In this document: positions 28,176 to 36,606 of the stretch, in pieces
How positions within the stretch are numbered: position 1 is the stretch's first letter
Layout: every line of letters starts with the position of its first letter
Origin: Brevibacterium sp. 239c
GTDB lineage: Bacteria > Actinomycetota > Actinomycetes > Actinomycetales > Brevibacteriaceae
Direction of reading: 5' to 3'
NCBI RefSeq assembly: GCF_900169365.1
Contig: NZ_FXZH01000015.1
Coordinates: 1-64,000 of the forward strand
Length of the DNA stretch: 64,000 nucleotides
The notes under the pieces: model-generated
Told to the model about the DNA's origin: nothing
The model's input: the letters and a program-made list of their open reading frames with translations, nothing else
Database searches by the model: none
Made by a program: the position numbers and the translations under genes

Positions 28176-29858
28176 ATGGCAGACGGTGACAAGTCGCTGC
28201 CCGGCTCCATCGACGAATCAGGAGCACGTCGATTCGGCGCACTCTCGGGAAACACCAAGGGCATCAAGACACACGGTGAGCAACCTGCCGACGGCACCGG
28301 CCCAGCTGAGCCGGCAATCTCAGCCGAAGAGCCAATTTCAGTCGCCGACGAACCAGCCTCAGCCGAACTCCACGCCGATTCCACCGAGCCGCCAGCGGGT
28401 CCAGGTGAACTCCCACCGGACCCAGCCGAACTCCCGCCGGATGTCGTAGAGCCACAACCGGAGATCCGTCCGTTGCCGCGTGCCGGCGACCTCACCTCGG
28501 CGAGTGAAGACGCCATCGTCGACCCGTCCGAGGCGATTCTCGAACGCATCGACCTCGACTCCTGGAAATGGCCCGAGTACTTCGCATTCTCACTCACTCG
28601 GATGGAAGAGCTCTTCCCCGTCGGCGGAATTCCGCGCGGTATCGGTTCGGTCCGTGATCTGGTGACTCAAGAGCATGATTTCCGTCCCCTGCCCATCGAC
28701 CGTGACAAATGGTCCGCCGCAGACGAAGACTGGTCGACCGTCGGCGATGTCCTGGCCAATACCTTCACCGATGCCTGGCTCGTCACTCGTGAAGGCGTGG
28801 CACTGGCGGAAGAGTACGCCTGGCCGATGAAGCCGGCGCGCCAGCACATGCTGTTCTCGATCAGCAAGTCCATCGTCTCCACCGTCGTCGGCGCACTCAG
28901 CGACGCGGGCCTGCTCTCACCGGAAGACCTGGTCGCCTCCCGAGTGCCGGTACTGTCCGAGAGCGGATACGCCGGAGCAACCATCCGCGACCTCCTCGAC
29001 ATGCGATCCGGGATCAAATTCTCCGAGGAATACCTCGAAGAAGGTTCCGAGATCCGGGCACTGTTCGAAGCCGTCGATTTCGCGCCTCGGACAGCCACCT
29101 CGGCGAACGGGATCAAAAACTTCCTCATGGGGCTGACCAGCGAACGCGAACACGGCGGAGCCTTCGTCTATCGCAGCTGCGAGACCGACGTCCTGGCCTG
29201 GATCTGCGAAGCCGTCGTCGGGCAGCCCTTCTCCGTCATTGCCAGCGAATATCTGTGGTCGAAGATCGGTGCGGCCCACGCAGCGCAGGTCTGCCAAGAC
29301 CGCTGGGGCGGGTCCATCGCCGACGGCGCCATCAGCACCACTCTGCGCGACCTGGCAAGGTTCGGCGAGATGATCGCCCGCGGCGGCACCACCGCCGAGG
29401 GCGAACGTGTTCTGTCAGGCAATTGGATCGACGACATCTTCACCGGAGCGGCCGACTCCGCCCAGGTCTTTGCGGACTCTCCATCGGGGCAGTCCTACCC
29501 GGGCGGCATGTATCGCAGCCAGTTCTGGGTGCCTTCGGCCAGTCGCGACGTGGTCATCGGCATCGGCATTCACGGCCAGATGCTTTACATCGACCGCGCC
29601 ACCCAGACCGTGGGCGTCAAGCTCTCCAGTGACCCTCAGCCGGTGAGCCTTGCCCACCAGCACGGCACCCTGGCCATGTTCGAGGCCATCGCCGAGGCGG
29701 TTCCCCCGAAGGCTGATTCTCCAGCTGTTCCGCCGGTGGCCTCAGCAGTCGAGCCGGCAGCCGACCTCAGGAGTCCAGCTCCGACCGCGACTGCTCCCAC
29801 CGAGGCTGCTCGAAGCATCGCTCCCCAATCGCTGGCAGCTCAGCCCGGCATCTTCTGA
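28176..29858 (+). CDS. Serine hydrolase, beta-lactamase/6-aminohexanoate-dimer hydrolase type
   Basis: The 560-residue protein has the class C beta-lactamase fold. The nucleophile motif is SISK (SxxK), a tyrosine segment reads FVYRSCETDVLAWICE as in NylB-type 6-aminohexanoate hydrolases, and GGMYRSQFWV lies near the end. Family members hydrolyse amide or ester bonds in varied small molecules; the substrate is unknown. The first 110 residues are a Pro/Glu-rich disordered stretch (repeated PPxP units) with no signal peptide, and the last 60 are Ala/Pro-rich, so it is longer than the family norm of about 400. The ATG follows GGAGGCGAACT. Confidence 0.87.
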   Translation: MADGDKSLPGSIDESGARRFGALSGNTKGIKTHGEQPADGTGPAEPAISAEEPISVADEPASAELHADSTEPPAGPGELPPDPAELPPDVVEPQPEIRPLPRAGDLTSASEDAIVDPSEAILERIDLDSWKWPEYFAFSLTRMEELFPVGGIPRGIGSVRDLVTQEHDFRPLPIDRDKWSAADEDWSTVGDVLANTFTDAWLVTREGVALAEEYAWPMKPARQHMLFSISKSIVSTVVGALSDAGLLSPEDLVASRVPVLSESGYAGATIRDLLDMRSGIKFSEEYLEEGSEIRALFEAVDFAPRTATSANGIKNFLMGLTSEREHGGAFVYRSCETDVLAWICEAVVGQPFSVIASEYLWSKIGAAHAAQVCQDRWGGSIADGAISTTLRDLARFGEMIARGGTTAEGERVLSGNWIDDIFTGAADSAQVFADSPSGQSYPGGMYRSQFWVPSASRDVVIGIGIHGQMLYIDRATQTVGVKLSSDPQPVSLAHQHGTLAMFEAIAEAVPPKADSPAVPPVASAVEPAADLRSPAPTATAPTEAARSIAPQSLAAQPGIF

Positions 29859-29911
29859 CCGACTTCTTCGGGCCGTCATCGTCTGGCCCGCGTTCGGGCG
29901 CGCTCCTCCGG

Positions 29912-29923
29912 TCACATGTGACG
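29912..29923. promoter_or_regulatory. Perfect 12-bp palindrome upstream of AhpD-like gene
   Basis: GTCACATGTGAC is a perfect palindrome 77 bases before the AhpD-like gene. It is a possible operator, but short palindromes also occur by chance. Confidence 0.3.
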
Positions 29924-29999
29924 AAAGCGAATACATCCCCTTGCCACTGGAGGTAGCGTGGCAATTTGGAACGATTTCGATCCCAGGAGGTAGCGCATC

Positions 30000-30344
30000 A
30001 TGACTGATTTCTTCGATCGCGAAGGCGACGGAAAGTACGACAAGGCCTACAAGGAGACGACTCCGGACATCCTCAAGGCCTTCGGTGATTTCAATAATGC
30101 CGTCTTCGCTGAGGACGGGCGTGAGATTCCGCTGAAGTACCGTGAGCTCATCGCCTATGCCGTCGGACTGACGACCCAGTGCGCCTACTGCATCGATGCG
30201 CACGCGAATGCAGCGGTCAAGGCCGGCGCTTCGGAAACCGAGCTGGCAGAGACCGCATGGACCGCCTCGGCGATTCGTGCCGGCGGCGCATTCGCCCACG
30301 GACGCCTCGGCTTCAAGCTCACCGGAGCCCACGACCACAGCTGA
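30000..30344 (+). CDS. Carboxymuconolactone decarboxylase-family (AhpD-like) protein
   Basis: The 114-residue protein has the AhpD CxxC redox motif in TTQCAYCIDAHANAAVKAGASETELAET, plus the conserved His. Such proteins act as peroxidase partners or small disulfide reductants. The ATG at 30000 has AGGAGG eight bases upstream. No peroxiredoxin is adjacent. Confidence 0.93.
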   Translation: MTDFFDREGDGKYDKAYKETTPDILKAFGDFNNAVFAEDGREIPLKYRELIAYAVGLTTQCAYCIDAHANAAVKAGASETELAETAWTASAIRAGGAFAHGRLGFKLTGAHDHS

Positions 30345-30430
30345 ATCGAACCGGGAGTCGTGCCCGATCCTCGATTGCTCAGAGTCGCTGATGAACGGGG
30401 CCCTTCGATTGCCTAGACTGAAGAGCAATC

Positions 30431-31468
30431 ATGACTGAAGATTCCCGAACCCCACTGCGCAGAACACCCCGCCCGAAGCCGCACCGGATTCTCGTGCTGG
30501 CTTTAGGCGGGGTGTCTGCCATTGACCTCGGCGTTCCCGTCCAGGTCTTCGGCCGCGGCTCCAACGCGGTCAGCCCCACCTCGTCTGTTCACCCCAGCGG
30601 TATCCTTCCCGGCGGAACCTGGCCGTACTCGGTTGAAGTCTGTGGGGCGGCCCCCGGGATGGTCATCGGAGCCGATGGTCTCTCCTACAGCGTCGACGTC
30701 GGACTCGACGCATTGGAAGCAGCAGACACGATCGTCATCCCGGGCGCCGCTTCGGTCGTCGAAAATGAGCCATCAGCGGCCGTCGTCGGGGCTCTGCTCT
30801 CCGCGTTCGAGCGCGGTGCCCGGGTCGCCGCAATCTCGACTGGCACCTTTGTCCTTGCACGCACCGGTCTGCTTGCAGGGCGGCGGGCGACGACTCATTG
30901 GTCAACGGCGAAGGAACTGGCCCGACGCTATCCCTCGATCGAGGTCGACGAAAACGTCCTGTTCATCGACGAAGGAGCGCTGCTGACCTCGGCCGGAGCA
31001 GCCTCAGCGATCGATCTCTGCCTCCACCTCATCCGCCGCGACCACGGTGTGGGACTGTCCAACCAGGTCGCTCGCCGGTTGGTCGCGGCCGCCTACCGCA
31101 GTGCAGGGCAGGCCCAATATGTGCCGCGCAGCGTCCCTGACCCCCTTGGTGAGGTCTTCGCCGACACGAGAGAATGGGCTTTGCAGCATCTCGGAGAATC
31201 ACTGACACTGACCGACCTTGCGGCAAACGCGGGAGTCTCCGTACGCACGTTCTCACGACGCTTCGTCGACGACACCGGATACACGCCGATGCAGTGGGTG
31301 CTCCGGGCCCGTGTCGACCTGGCCAGAGAGCTCCTCGAGAACAGCGACTTGGGGATCGAGCAGATCGCTGACCAGGTGGGACTGGGCACCGGAGCGAATC
31401 TGCGCATGCATTTCCAGCGCATCCTCTCCACCTCTCCCAACGAATACCGCCATACTTTCTCCGGCTGA
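30431..31468 (+). CDS. GlxA-family transcriptional regulator (DJ-1/PfpI plus AraC)
   Basis: The 345-residue protein has an N-terminal DJ-1/PfpI-like domain (IPGAASVVEN, ISTGTFVLARTGLLAGRRATTHW) and a C-terminal AraC double helix-turn-helix (LTDLAANAGVSVRTFSRRF, DLGIEQIADQVGLGTGANLRMHF). Such regulators sense small ligands with the DJ-1-like fold. A TAGACT box lies 11 bases upstream of the ATG. The target is not evident; the convergent SDR gene has its own MarR regulator. Confidence 0.93.
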   Translation: MTEDSRTPLRRTPRPKPHRILVLALGGVSAIDLGVPVQVFGRGSNAVSPTSSVHPSGILPGGTWPYSVEVCGAAPGMVIGADGLSYSVDVGLDALEAADTIVIPGAASVVENEPSAAVVGALLSAFERGARVAAISTGTFVLARTGLLAGRRATTHWSTAKELARRYPSIEVDENVLFIDEGALLTSAGAASAIDLCLHLIRRDHGVGLSNQVARRLVAAAYRSAGQAQYVPRSVPDPLGEVFADTREWALQHLGESLTLTDLAANAGVSVRTFSRRFVDDTGYTPMQWVLRARVDLARELLENSDLGIEQIADQVGLGTGANLRMHFQRILSTSPNEYRHTFSG

Positions 31469-31533
31469 CTCCGGGGAAGATCTGGCCAGCAGCCACGACT
31501 GTGCTCGCTGATGGCTTACACGCCGGAGACGGC

Positions 31534-32319
31534 TCACACGGTGATGGGGAGAATGCCGCCGTCAGCACGTAGTGCGGCGCCGTTGGTAGCCGATGACTTG
31601 GCGCTGGCCAGGTAGGTCACCAGATTCGCTATCTCCTCGGGTTCGATGAAGCGTTGGATGAGCGAGGACTCACGCACGAGTGTGGACTTCAAAGCCTCAG
31701 GAGTAAGCGACTGTGCGGAAGCGATCTGCTCGACCGTGTCTGCTACACCGGCGGAATAGGTCGGGCCGCCCAGAACGGTATTGACCGTAACGCCGGTGCC
31801 CCGGGTGAGTTTCGCGAGACCGCTGCTCAGCGCAAGCGCAGCTGCCTTGGTCGCCCCGTAGTGGATCATGTCACCGGGCACATCCACGGCGGACTCGGTG
31901 CCGACGAAGATGATCCGCCCCCACCCCTTCTTGAGCATCGGATCAAGAAGACGACGCGAGAGGCGGACCCCACTCATCACATTGATCTCGAAATACCGCA
32001 GCCACTCCTCGTCCGAGATCTCCTCAAACCGCGATACGTCAAAGAGTCCCACATTGTTGACCAGCACATCCACGGGATCGAGCGCGTCGAGGAGTGCACC
32101 GACGTGCCCTGGGTCAGCGAAGTCGGCGGCTATCCCCGAGACGTCGCAGCCGGGCACCAAGCTGCGAAGACTCTCAAGCGCATCGGACACGCGGTGCCCG
32201 TCGCGGCCGTTGATCACTACGGTGGCCCCCTCTGCGGCCAGGCTCGCGGCCACCGCGAATCCGATGCCCTGAGTGGAACCGCTGACGAAGGCCCTTGTGC
32301 CTGAGATCTCTGTATCCAT
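31534..32319 (-). CDS. Short-chain dehydrogenase/reductase
   Basis: The 261-residue enzyme has the Rossmann motif VSGSTQGIGFAVA, the NNVGLFD element, a catalytic Ser in GTESAVDV and YGATK (Tyr and Lys). It should use NAD(P)H on an unknown carbonyl or alcohol. The ATG at 32319 is chosen by homology. It is divergent from a MarR gene, with two matching operator-like sites between them, so it is very likely the target of that regulator. Confidence 0.93.
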   Translation of the reverse strand: MDTEISGTRAFVSGSTQGIGFAVAASLAAEGATVVINGRDGHRVSDALESLRSLVPGCDVSGIAADFADPGHVGALLDALDPVDVLVNNVGLFDVSRFEEISDEEWLRYFEINVMSGVRLSRRLLDPMLKKGWGRIIFVGTESAVDVPGDMIHYGATKAAALALSSGLAKLTRGTGVTVNTVLGGPTYSAGVADTVEQIASAQSLTPEALKSTLVRESSLIQRFIEPEEIANLVTYLASAKSSATNGAALRADGGILPITV

Positions 32320-32360
32320 GGTGTACGTGTCCTCTCGCGCCGCTGTGCACGGCAGCATTT

Positions 32361-32376
32361 ACTTTCCTGAGTAAGT
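32361..32376. promoter_or_regulatory. MarR operator candidate 1
   Basis: ACTTTCCTGAGTAAGT has ACTT and AAGT arms with matching inner bases. It sits in the SDR/MarR divergent promoter, 33 bases from a near-identical second site. Confidence 0.65.
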
Positions 32377-32393
32377 GAATTTTAGGTGTATCA

Positions 32394-32409
32394 ACTTTCC
32401 TGGGCAAGT
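32394..32409. promoter_or_regulatory. MarR operator candidate 2
   Basis: ACTTTCCTGGGCAAGT matches site 1 at 14 of 16 positions. It covers the -35 region of the MarR gene, whose -10 (TAGAAT, 32417) is just downstream, so binding would block transcription. Confidence 0.65.
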
Positions 32410-32429
32410 GAAGTACTAGAATGGCGCTC

Positions 32430-32939
32430 ATGATCAATGACGAATCCGCTGATGCGTTCAACTCCGATGAGCTTGAAGTATGGTCGGCAGTGGCGACGCT
32501 TCTGGAGTGGCTTCCTGCGGCACTCGACGCGCAGATGCAGGGTGATTCGGGGATCAGTCATTTCGAGTTCGGGATCCTCTTCGCCCTCTCCGAGGCTGAG
32601 GGAAAATCGCTTCGCATGAGTGAGCTTGCCAGCTACGCCAATAGCACCCTGTCCCGCTTGTCACGAGCAGTCGCGCGACTTGAGCGGAAGCTGTGGGTGC
32701 GCCGCGCTACGGATCCGAGCGACGGCCGAATCACGATTGCGACGTTGACCGACAGCGGGCAGGGGGCTGTGTCTGCGGCGGCGCCTGGGCACGTTGCTCT
32801 TGTGCGCAGGCTCGTCTTCGATTCTCTGACTCGCACTCAGGCCCACCAGCTGTGTGACAGCAGTCGACGAATCACCGCCGCCATCCGTGGCGACGGCGAT
32901 TGGCGCTCTGTTGAATCGACCAGTGAAGGTCGCGATTGA
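32430..32939 (+). CDS. MarR-family transcriptional regulator
   Basis: The product (about 169 residues) has the MarR winged helix: LSEAEGKSLRMSELASYANSTLSRLSRAVARLERKLWVRR, with DPSDGRITIATLTDSG in the wing. A TAGAAT box ends seven bases before the ATG at 32430, which points to a leaderless message starting there; the ATG at 32421 is inside that box and is less likely. It probably represses itself and the divergent SDR gene through the two 16-bp sites. Confidence 0.92.
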   Translation: MINDESADAFNSDELEVWSAVATLLEWLPAALDAQMQGDSGISHFEFGILFALSEAEGKSLRMSELASYANSTLSRLSRAVARLERKLWVRRATDPSDGRITIATLTDSGQGAVSAAAPGHVALVRRLVFDSLTRTQAHQLCDSSRRITAAIRGDGDWRSVESTSEGRD

Positions 32940-33106
32940 TCGGCGCCTGAACAGGTTACATGAGTGATGGCCGGATACTTGCGGCATCTGGCAATACGTC
33001 TGGCGAGAAGCTTGCGTAGAATGTCTTGCTGGCCACTGTTGCTGTCTGTCTGAACGCGAGACTATGGAGTTGTACCCACAAGCAGAACCTCTGACAAGGA
33101 GTGACT

Positions 33107-34102
33107 TTGACTCGCATCGCCATCAACGGTTTCGGTCGTATTGGACGCAGCACACTGCGCGCTCTGAAGGAACGCGGCAGTGACCTGGAGGTCGTCGCCA
33201 TCAATGACCTCGGCCCTGTCGAAGGCCTGGCCAGGCTGCTCAAGTTCGACACCACGCTGGGTCGCTTCGCCTTCCCCGTCGAGGTCTCCGGTGATGAGAT
33301 CATCATCGATGGAAAGCCGATCAAGATCCTTGCCGAGAAGAACCCGGAAAACCTGCCTTGGTCTGAACTCGGCGTCGACGTCGTCCTCGAATCCACGGGG
33401 CGCTTCACCAAGGCCGACAAAGCCCGAGCGCACATCACCGCCGGTGCGAAGAAGGTCCTCGTCAGCGCCCCATCGAAGGGTGCTGACGTCACTCTGGCCT
33501 ACGGCGTGAACACCGAGGCCTACAAGCCTGAACACACCATCATCTCGAACGCCTCATGCACCACGAACGCTCTGGCACCCTTGGCTAAGGTCCTCGATGA
33601 ACTGGCCGGTATCGAACAGGGCTTCATGACTACGGTCCACGCCTACACCGGCGACCAAATGGTCCAAGACGGACCGCACAAGGATCCTCGCCGTGCCCGG
33701 GCCGCCGCGGAGAACATCATCCCGACGTCGACCGGCGCCGCCAAGGCCATCGGCCTGGTGCTTCCGCAGCTCGAAGGCAAGCTCAGCGGCGACGCGATGC
33801 GCGTGCCCGTGCCGGTCGGGTCGATCGTCGAGATCAATGCCATCGTGTCCCGTGAGGTCACCCGCGACGAGGTGCTCGAGGCCTACCGCACGGCTGCCGA
33901 CGGGGAGCTCAAGGGCATTCTGGAATACGAGACCGAACCGATCGTCTCCAGCGACATCGTCGGGCAGGCCGCATCCTCGATCTTCGACTCCGCCCTGACC
34001 CGCGTTGAGGGCAAGATGGTCAAGGTCGTCGCTTGGTACGACAACGAATGGGGCTTCTCCAACCGAGTCGTCGACAACCTGGAGCTCATCGCCCAAGGCT
34101 GA
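33107..34102 (+). CDS. gap: Glyceraldehyde-3-phosphate dehydrogenase, type I
   Basis: The 331-residue enzyme has the N-terminal INGFGRIGR motif, the catalytic SNASCTTNALAP with Cys, HAYTGDQ and the C-terminal WYDNEWGFSNR. It oxidises glyceraldehyde-3-phosphate in glycolysis. The TTG at 33107 lies five bases after AAGGAG, whereas the in-frame GTG at 33101 overlaps that site, so TTG is the likely start. It is not linked to pgk or tpi. Its stop codon is the first unit of a 16-base tandem array. Confidence 0.96.
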   Translation: MTRIAINGFGRIGRSTLRALKERGSDLEVVAINDLGPVEGLARLLKFDTTLGRFAFPVEVSGDEIIIDGKPIKILAEKNPENLPWSELGVDVVLESTGRFTKADKARAHITAGAKKVLVSAPSKGADVTLAYGVNTEAYKPEHTIISNASCTTNALAPLAKVLDELAGIEQGFMTTVHAYTGDQMVQDGPHKDPRRARAAAENIIPTSTGAAKAIGLVLPQLEGKLSGDAMRVPVPVGSIVEINAIVSREVTRDEVLEAYRTAADGELKGILEYETEPIVSSDIVGQAASSIFDSALTRVEGKMVKVVAWYDNEWGFSNRVVDNLELIAQG

Positions 34103-34160
34103 CCCCAGCTTCGGCTGACTCCAACCAAGGCTGACTCCAACCAAGGCTGACTCCAGCCCA
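34097..34160. repeat. Stop-codon tandem array after gap, 16-bp unit
   Basis: Four consecutive 16-base units beginning GGCTGAC(C/T)CCA follow one another. The TGA in unit 1 is the gap stop codon, and the same GGCTGA is repeated in units 2, 3 and 4. The period shifts the frame by one each time. Confidence 0.92.
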
Positions 34161-34172
34161 GTTAAGCGCAAC

Positions 34173-34219
34173 GAGAGCCGGCCTCGGCCATGCAGTCTGC
34201 ATGGCCGAGGCCGGCTCTC
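34173..34219. terminator. 22-bp perfect terminator hairpin
   Basis: A perfect 22-bp stem begins GAGAGCCGGCCTCGGCCATG, closed by the loop gtc. It is between convergent gap and the XRE-like gene and probably ends both messages. Confidence 0.93.
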
Positions 34220-34246
34220 AGATTCACATCAATCAGATGACTTCGA

Positions 34247-34561
34247 TCAGACGTCGTCTTCGGCGGGTGTTCCGCCCTCGTCTTCCCAACGCTCGATGGC
34301 GCGAACCTTGGCGCGGTTGAACTTCAGACGCACTCCGTAGCCGCCCTGGGAGTCATCGAGGACGAACCTGGCCCCGAATTCCTCGAGAGCTTCGAGGACG
34401 CGGTGCTCCTGCAGTTCGGTGAGGTCTTCGAGACCTTTTTCGAAATCCTTGAGTTCGGACTTCTTCACATTGGCTTTGGACGCAACATCCTTGGCCGATA
34501 CGCGAACCAGGGCACGGGCTGCACGAGCCAACGGCCCGTCGAAGATCTGTTCATTGCTCAT
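34247..34561 (-). CDS. XRE-like helix-turn-helix protein
   Basis: This 104-residue protein has a degenerate XRE-type motif (LVRVSAKDVASKANVKKSELKDFEKG) followed by a C-terminal segment ALEEFGARFVLDDSQGGYGVRLKF. The same order is common in small actinobacterial and rhizobial XRE proteins (HTH, then GVEFI..NGGGPGVRLR). It probably binds DNA; no target is visible. The ATG at 34561 has AGGG eight bases upstream. It follows the dehydroshikimate dehydratase gene on the same strand. Confidence 0.75.
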   Translation of the reverse strand: MSNEQIFDGPLARAARALVRVSAKDVASKANVKKSELKDFEKGLEDLTELQEHRVLEALEEFGARFVLDDSQGGYGVRLKFNRAKVRAIERWEDEGGTPAEDDV

Positions 34562-34622
34562 GGTCATACCCTGCCAGAAGAACCCGGAACCCGCCAGATT
34601 CCCTGCAGGCTGCAGACGCCGA

Positions 34623-36521
34623 TCAGGCCGAGTGCTGCGCATTCTTCCGATGCTGTGCAGCCAGCCGGACGGGAGCGTCGGGGGCACCGAACCCAAGGTA
34701 GTCACCTCGGCGTTCGATCATCTCGAAGAAGACGGAGCCGATCGTCGAGGTGTAGAAGTGCAGGAACTCACCGTGTTCGTCGCGATCGTAGAGGACATGG
34801 TTCTCCTGCAGCTGCTGCAGGAATTCCGGATCGAGGTCGAACCGTGAAGCGAGGTCCTCGTAATAGTTCTGCGGCACGGGAAGGAAGTCCAGCCCGCGTG
34901 AGAGCGCAGTCGCGGCGGCTTCGAAGATGTCCTCGCAGGCTACTGCTACATGCTCCGGATAGGCCTCGACCACCGAGCCGATTCCACGGCCCGCAACGGC
35001 CTCGGCGTTCGGCTGGGGTGAGACGTTGAGCGGCATTCGAACCGAACCATCGGTGCTCGACATGACCTGGGACCTGACCAGGCCGGATGGGCTCGGAACG
35101 TCCTGTGAGGATTGGGCATGCAGTGCCAGCAGCGAGGTATAGAAGAGGACAGCCTCGTCGTAGTGATTCGAGGGCTGGGCCAGGTTCACATGGTCGATGT
35201 GTGAGACCTGCTCGTCGTGATCGTGTCCGAATTCCTTGATCCACGCTGGCGTCGTCTGATTGAATTGATGGAAGAAGACCTCGGAGCCGTCGGGAGCGAA
35301 GACCCCGCGCAGCACCTCGTCGTTGTGCGTCTGATCGCGCGGCACTTCCTCCGCGAGCAGCAGCGCGGCGCGCTCCATGGCTGACTGCGAGTCGGTGACC
35401 TCGAATCCGATTCCGCGCAGGAACGTGCCGTTTACCGGCGCCGAGGTGGTGCCCGCTTCCTCGGTCACCTCGCTGACGATGATGCGGGCCTTCCCCCGAA
35501 GCCACAGCTGCACGTGGGGTTTGCTGCGGTGATAGCCGATGAACTGGAACCCGAGTTGGTGCATCTGGCGAGTCAGGGCGCCGAGGTCGTTGGTGCTCAG
35601 CTCGACATAGTTGATTCCGCGCGGTTCCTCTACCTCTGGCAGAGGCTGCAGGTCCAACGCGGAGCTCGGGACCTCAGGCTGCGCCTCGCCAGCAGTTCCC
35701 GCCGCGGGCGCATCGGCAATGCTTGCTTCGAGCCAACGCAGCGAGCGCAGGCCATCGACGGCAGTCCGGTTGGTATCACCCTGGCGGAACGAATCATTGA
35801 AGACTTCCAGCGACACCGGACCGGAGTAGCCCGTAGCGGCGATCCTGGTCAGGAAGTCGCTGAGATCCCAGGCGCCCTCACCGGGGAAGACACGGTGGTG
35901 GCGGGACCAGCTGAGGACATCCATGGTCAGTGCGGGCGCGTCGGCCAGTTGGAGGAAGAAGATCTTGTCTCCGGGAATCTCCGTGATGCGAGCCAGATCC
36001 GTATTGCGCGAGAGGATGTGGAAGCTGTCGAGGCAGGTTCCGATCCGGGGGTGGTCGGCGGCCTTCACAAGGTCCCAGGCGTAGTCGTATTCGGAGACGA
36101 ACCGGCCCCAGGCCAGGGCCTCGTAGGCGATGTTCACGCGATAGCGATCGGCAAGATCACCGAGGCGGCGCAGCTGCTCGACGACCACGCCGTCATCGGC
36201 GATGGTGGCGGTGCCGACGTTCGAGCACAGCAGCATGGTGTCGATCCCGAGCCGGGCCATGAGCTGGAATTTCGATTCCGCACGCTTCAGGTTCTTCTCA
36301 AACTGCGCCTCCTCGACGCCTTCGAGATCCCGGAAAGGCTGGTACAGGTCAAGGCTGATGCCAAGCTCGCGCGCCAACTCGGCGATGGTCTCGGGGGAGT
36401 CGGGAGAGACGACGAGGTCCTGTTCGAAGATCTCGACTCCGTTGAAGCCAGCACGTGCCGCGGCCCGCAGCTTCTCCTCCAGGGTTCCTGACAGACACAC
36501 TGTTGCTATCGACGTTCGCAT
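34623..36521 (-). CDS. qsuB: 3-Dehydroshikimate dehydratase (QsuB-type fusion)
   Basis: The 632-residue protein has two parts. Residues 1 to about 270 form an AP-endonuclease-2/sugar-isomerase-type TIM barrel (FNGVEIFEQDL, ALAWGRFVSEYDYAWDLV, CLDSFHI, EVFNDSFR) that converts 3-dehydroshikimate to protocatechuate. Residues about 290-620 resemble 4-hydroxyphenylpyruvate dioxygenase (LGFQFIGYHRSK, HIDHVNLAQP, FFEMIERRGDYLGFGAPDA). This QsuB layout is known from Corynebacterium. It lies downstream of an MHS-type transporter and across from AroQ and QsuD-like genes, forming a quinate/shikimate catabolic locus. Confidence 0.9.
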   Translation of the reverse strand: MRTSIATVCLSGTLEEKLRAAARAGFNGVEIFEQDLVVSPDSPETIAELARELGISLDLYQPFRDLEGVEEAQFEKNLKRAESKFQLMARLGIDTMLLCSNVGTATIADDGVVVEQLRRLGDLADRYRVNIAYEALAWGRFVSEYDYAWDLVKAADHPRIGTCLDSFHILSRNTDLARITEIPGDKIFFLQLADAPALTMDVLSWSRHHRVFPGEGAWDLSDFLTRIAATGYSGPVSLEVFNDSFRQGDTNRTAVDGLRSLRWLEASIADAPAAGTAGEAQPEVPSSALDLQPLPEVEEPRGINYVELSTNDLGALTRQMHQLGFQFIGYHRSKPHVQLWLRGKARIIVSEVTEEAGTTSAPVNGTFLRGIGFEVTDSQSAMERAALLLAEEVPRDQTHNDEVLRGVFAPDGSEVFFHQFNQTTPAWIKEFGHDHDEQVSHIDHVNLAQPSNHYDEAVLFYTSLLALHAQSSQDVPSPSGLVRSQVMSSTDGSVRMPLNVSPQPNAEAVAGRGIGSVVEAYPEHVAVACEDIFEAAATALSRGLDFLPVPQNYYEDLASRFDLDPEFLQQLQENHVLYDRDEHGEFLHFYTSTIGSVFFEMIERRGDYLGFGAPDAPVRLAAQHRKNAQHSA

Positions 36522-36606
36522 GGACGTCCTTCCTCACTTCTCGTCATAGACAATTCTTCGTCACGGGCACGCGCCTCAATATGATCACGGCTCGCCTGCA
36601 CGCGCC

